7,845 nt of DNA from Verrucomicrobiota bacterium. GTDB lineage: Bacteria > Verrucomicrobiota > Verrucomicrobiia > Limisphaerales > JAEYXS01. The notes beneath the pieces are model-generated. The model was not told the origin of the DNA, ran no database searches, and saw only the letters and a list, made by a program, of their open reading frames with translations. Shown here piece after piece: positions 6,396 through 7,845 of the stretch. Position 1 is the first letter of the stretch. Each line of letters begins with the position of its first letter. The stretch lies in the NCBI GenBank assembly GCA_021156225.1, contig JAJNBN010000142.1, forward strand, positions 1 through 7,845, given 5' to 3'. The translations under genes were made by a program, and so were the position numbers.

Positions 6396-7385
6396 TCAGG
6401 ATTCCGACCGGTACTTCTGCACCAGCAGATGACTCCGGGCAGATTCCAGAGCCATGATGAAATCATCATAGGTCTGGTAACGTTGTGCCGGGTCCTTGGC
6501 CATGGCCATGCAGATGGCCTCATTCGTCGGGGCGGTGATGGCCGGGTTCAAATGATTTGGCGGCGTCAGCGCCGTATTCACATGCGCGAAGGCTGCCTCC
6601 TGAATATCTGGAGCTTCGAAGGGCACCTTACCTGACAACGCGAGATAGAGCGTGGCGGCCAGGCTGTACATGTCCGACAGATAGCTCTCGCCCGTCTGTG
6701 AAACCCGCTCTGGGGCGATGTAATAAGGCGTGCCTAGCACACCTTCCTCTTCCGCCTGCTCGGCATCGGCCTTGCGCGCCAGACCGAAGTCCACCAGCTT
6801 GGGCTTGCCTTCGGAATTATAGAGGATGTTGCCGGGTTTGATATCGAGGTGCAGCAGATTGTGGTTGCTGGCTTCCTTCAAGGCGGCAGCCACATCGATG
6901 CCCACATCCAGCACTTGCAATTCCGGCACGGCACCTTCCTTTTCGATCCGGTCATCCAGGCTGCCGCAATCCGCCAGCTCCATGACGATGTATTTCTCAC
7001 CATCCCATTCATCGAAGGCGTAGATGTGGATGATGTTCGTATGGTTCAGTCCGGCGCAGGCCTTTGCCTCACGCGCGAAGCTTTCCACCAGCGCTTTGTC
7101 ATTCGTGAACTCCCGCCGCATCAGCTTCACTGCCACTTCCCGCTCGAGCGAAGTATCGTAGGACCGGTAAACCGTGCCCATGCCGCCGGAAGCGATCACT
7201 GCGCGGAGCTCAAACTGCCGCAGCTTCAGAGGCAGCATCACCGGATGTCCGCACTTGGGGCAGGGGGTGGTGGAGAGCGGAGCCATGGTGCTGGGAATGA
7301 AGATGCTCTTGCCGCACTTGCCGCACGGCACCATCTTCAGGGACGACGCCCCACCCGCAGCCGGACTCATTGACACTGAACTCAT
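6396..7385 (-). CDS. Zinc-ribbon Ser/Thr protein kinase (Hanks/PknB type)
   Basis: From the ATG at 7385 the protein has 329 residues. Two CxxC pairs (Cys21/Cys24 in CGKCG and Cys42/Cys45 in CPKCG) form a probable N-terminal zinc ribbon. The kinase domain follows from about residue 56: glycine loop IASGGMGTVY (64-73), lysine in AVKL (Lys87), helix-C glutamate in FAREAK (Glu106), catalytic loop HLDIKPGN (179-186) with Asp181, DFG (199-201), activation segment ending in GTPYYIAPE (218-226), and SDMYSLAATLY (237-247). All residues needed for ATP binding and phosphotransfer are present, so it should be active. The HRD arginine is leucine, making it a non-RD kinase. There is no membrane segment or C-terminal sensor domain, so it is probably cytosolic; its target is unknown. 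A TTG at 7439 would add 18 residues, but ATG is preferred. No clear Shine-Dalgarno sequence precedes either start. Confidence 0.93.
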   Translation of the reverse strand: MSSVSMSPAAGGASSLKMVPCGKCGKSIFIPSTMAPLSTTPCPKCGHPVMLPLKLRQFELRAVIASGGMGTVYRSYDTSLEREVAVKLMRREFTNDKALVESFAREAKACAGLNHTNIIHIYAFDEWDGEKYIVMELADCGSLDDRIEKEGAVPELQVLDVGIDVAAALKEASNHNLLHLDIKPGNILYNSEGKPKLVDFGLARKADAEQAEEEGVLGTPYYIAPERVSQTGESYLSDMYSLAATLYLALSGKVPFEAPDIQEAAFAHVNTALTPPNHLNPAITAPTNEAICMAMAKDPAQRYQTYDDFIMALESARSHLLVQKYRSES

Positions 7386-7389
7386 GCTT

Positions 7390-7418
7390 AATTGTGAAGG
7401 GCCAATAGGATAACAATT
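7390..7418. promoter_or_regulatory. Operator-like inverted repeat just upstream of the kinase start
   Basis: AATTGTGA (7390-7397) and TAACAATT (7411-7418) are complementary at 7 of 8 positions around a 13-base centre. The repeat ends four bases from the kinase ATG and covers its best candidate -10 box. The half-sites resemble the two ends of the E. coli lac operator, but the centre is eight bases longer. It could bind a dimeric repressor or fold in the mRNA leader. The symmetry is seen; the role is inferred. Confidence 0.45.
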
Positions 7419-7434
7419 CGCCCCCGCCCTACAA
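7407..7434 (-). promoter_or_regulatory. Weak candidate promoter of the kinase gene
   Basis: Read on the minus strand, TTGTAG (7434-7429) and TATCCT (7412-7407) are separated by 16 bases. A start site near 7400 would give a leader of about 15 bases before the ATG at 7385. The -10 box overlaps the inverted repeat at 7390-7418. The -35 match is only partial. Confidence 0.3.
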
Positions 7435-7509
7435 GCCAATGTTCACCCTTCGGCCATTTTCTGCAATCGTCACTTTCAGAAATCTCCGGTCCGCGAAAGC
7501 CTGCATTTT

Positions 7510-7519
7510 ACTTCGAAGT
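7510..7519. promoter_or_regulatory. Perfect 10-bp palindrome abutting the ceramidase-like gene's -35 box
   Basis: ACTTCGAAGT is a perfect palindrome, and its last base is the first base of the TTGTCT -35 element. That position would suit a regulator's binding site. A 10-base palindrome can occur by chance, so this is tentative. Confidence 0.3.
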
Positions 7520-7547
7520 TGTCTCTCCTGTTCATCGTCAGTAATAA
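7519..7547 (+). promoter_or_regulatory. Sigma-70-like promoter of the ceramidase-like gene, implying a leaderless mRNA
   Basis: TTGTCT (7519-7524) and TAATAA (7542-7547) are separated by 17 bases. Transcription would be expected to start about seven bases after the -10 box, which is at or next to the ATG at 7554. No Shine-Dalgarno sequence precedes that ATG. Box quality and spacing are good, but there is no experimental support. Confidence 0.5.
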
Positions 7548-7553
7548 GAACTT

Positions 7554-7845
7554 ATGAAAGCCCTCCGCCTGTTCTTCCTTTTTGCATTGCTGATGACCTT
7601 CGCTGTGTCGGCCGCTGAACCTGCGGCAGCAGTGCTGAAGGCCGGTTATGCCGAGACGGATATCACCCCCGAGATCGGCATGGAACAGCCCGGCGGCTAC
7701 GGCAAGTCCTTCCACAAGACCCTTCACGACCCCTGCAAGGTCCGCGCCGCCGTCTTCGATGACGGCCAGAAGCGCGTTGCTTTGGTCGGCACGGACACGC
7801 TCATGATCCCGCGCGACCTCGTCCAGCGCGCCCGCAAACGCATCC
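7554..7845 (+). CDS. Secreted neutral/alkaline-ceramidase-like protein, N-terminal part (3' end outside window)
   Basis: The frame is open from the ATG at 7554 to the window end and gives 97 residues. Residues 1-20 (MKALRLFFLFALLMTFAVSA) are a clear Sec signal peptide, with cleavage near the VSAA/EP junction. The mature protein starts with LKAGYAETDITPEIG (28-42), then PGGYGK and CKVRAAVFDDGQKRVALVGTD. This is the opening of the neutral/alkaline non-lysosomal ceramidase N-terminal family (Pfam PF04734), where the DITP element and a following strand set are highly conserved. Characterised members hydrolyse the amide bond of ceramide with a zinc site further along the chain, beyond this window. 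Many environmental PVC homologues have no known substrate, so ceramidase activity should not be assumed. It is divergent from the kinase, with 168 bases between the two starts. Only AAGAA precedes the ATG, which is not a convincing ribosome binding site. Confidence 0.85.
   Translation, partial: MKALRLFFLFALLMTFAVSAAEPAAAVLKAGYAETDITPEIGMEQPGGYGKSFHKTLHDPCKVRAAVFDDGQKRVALVGTDTLMIPRDLVQRARKRI

Noticed and set aside
6093..6635. A 180-codon plus-strand frame bridging the end of the unknown gene and the kinase gene
   Set aside because: It is out of frame with the unknown gene and antisense to the kinase, with no motif and no ribosome binding site.
6849..7373. A 174-codon plus-strand frame opposite the kinase N-terminal half
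   Set aside because: The minus strand encodes a complete set of kinase motifs here, and this frame shows nothing recognisable.
7408..7418. Possible vector contamination, because GGATAACAATT matches the lac operator
   Set aside because: Only 11 bases match, the flanks do not continue as vector sequence, and the spacing to the other half-site is wrong.

Overview
The window looks like chromosome from a heterotrophic member of the PVC group, most likely Verrucomicrobiota. This rests on gene content: an exported ThuA-domain protein next to a Tat-exported Gfo/Idh/MocA oxidoreductase, a secreted neutral-ceramidase-like protein, and a stand-alone Ser/Thr kinase with an N-terminal zinc ribbon. It is an inference from family habits, since no rRNA or other marker gene is present. 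Most of the DNA is GC-rich. Eight protein genes are supported, two of them cut by the window edges. No tRNA, rRNA, CRISPR array, insertion sequence or phage gene was seen.

Layout. Positions 1-702 (+) hold the C-terminal part of an L-lactate permease (lldP/lctP family). Six bases later comes a membrane-anchored ankyrin-repeat protein (709-1536, +). Next is a class II fructose-bisphosphate aldolase (1629-2594, +), closed by a strong GAAA-loop terminator (2623-2657). A 254-base gap follows, with a second hairpin close to the next start. Then comes a probable two-gene unit: a secreted ThuA-domain protein (2849-3814, +) and a Tat-exported Gfo/Idh/MocA oxidoreductase (3851-5146, +), closed by a terminator at 5167-5197. 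An AT-richer gene of unknown function (5264-6379, +) has its own good promoter and the only well-spaced Shine-Dalgarno sequence in the window. It runs tail to tail into a Ser/Thr protein kinase (6396-7385, -). A 168-base divergent region then separates the kinase from the start of a secreted neutral/alkaline-ceramidase-like protein (7554 to the window end, +).

How they may work together. The permease and the aldolase belong to central carbon metabolism (lactate uptake; glycolysis or gluconeogenesis), but nothing shows that they are co-regulated. The ThuA plus Gfo/Idh/MocA pair recalls the rhizobial thuAB genes for oxidising trehalose to a 3-keto sugar. Here both proteins carry export signals, so the pair probably acts on sugars or glycosides outside the cytoplasm. 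The kinase is an isolated cytosolic signalling protein with no visible sensor domain beyond its zinc ribbon.

The window is mostly ordinary metabolic chromosome. The points most worth a second look are the exported ThuA/Gfo pair with an altered EKP motif, the AT-richer secreted protein with an N-terminal CPDC motif, the operator-like repeats between the kinase and the ceramidase-like gene, the apparently leaderless promoter of the latter, and the general scarcity of Shine-Dalgarno sequences.
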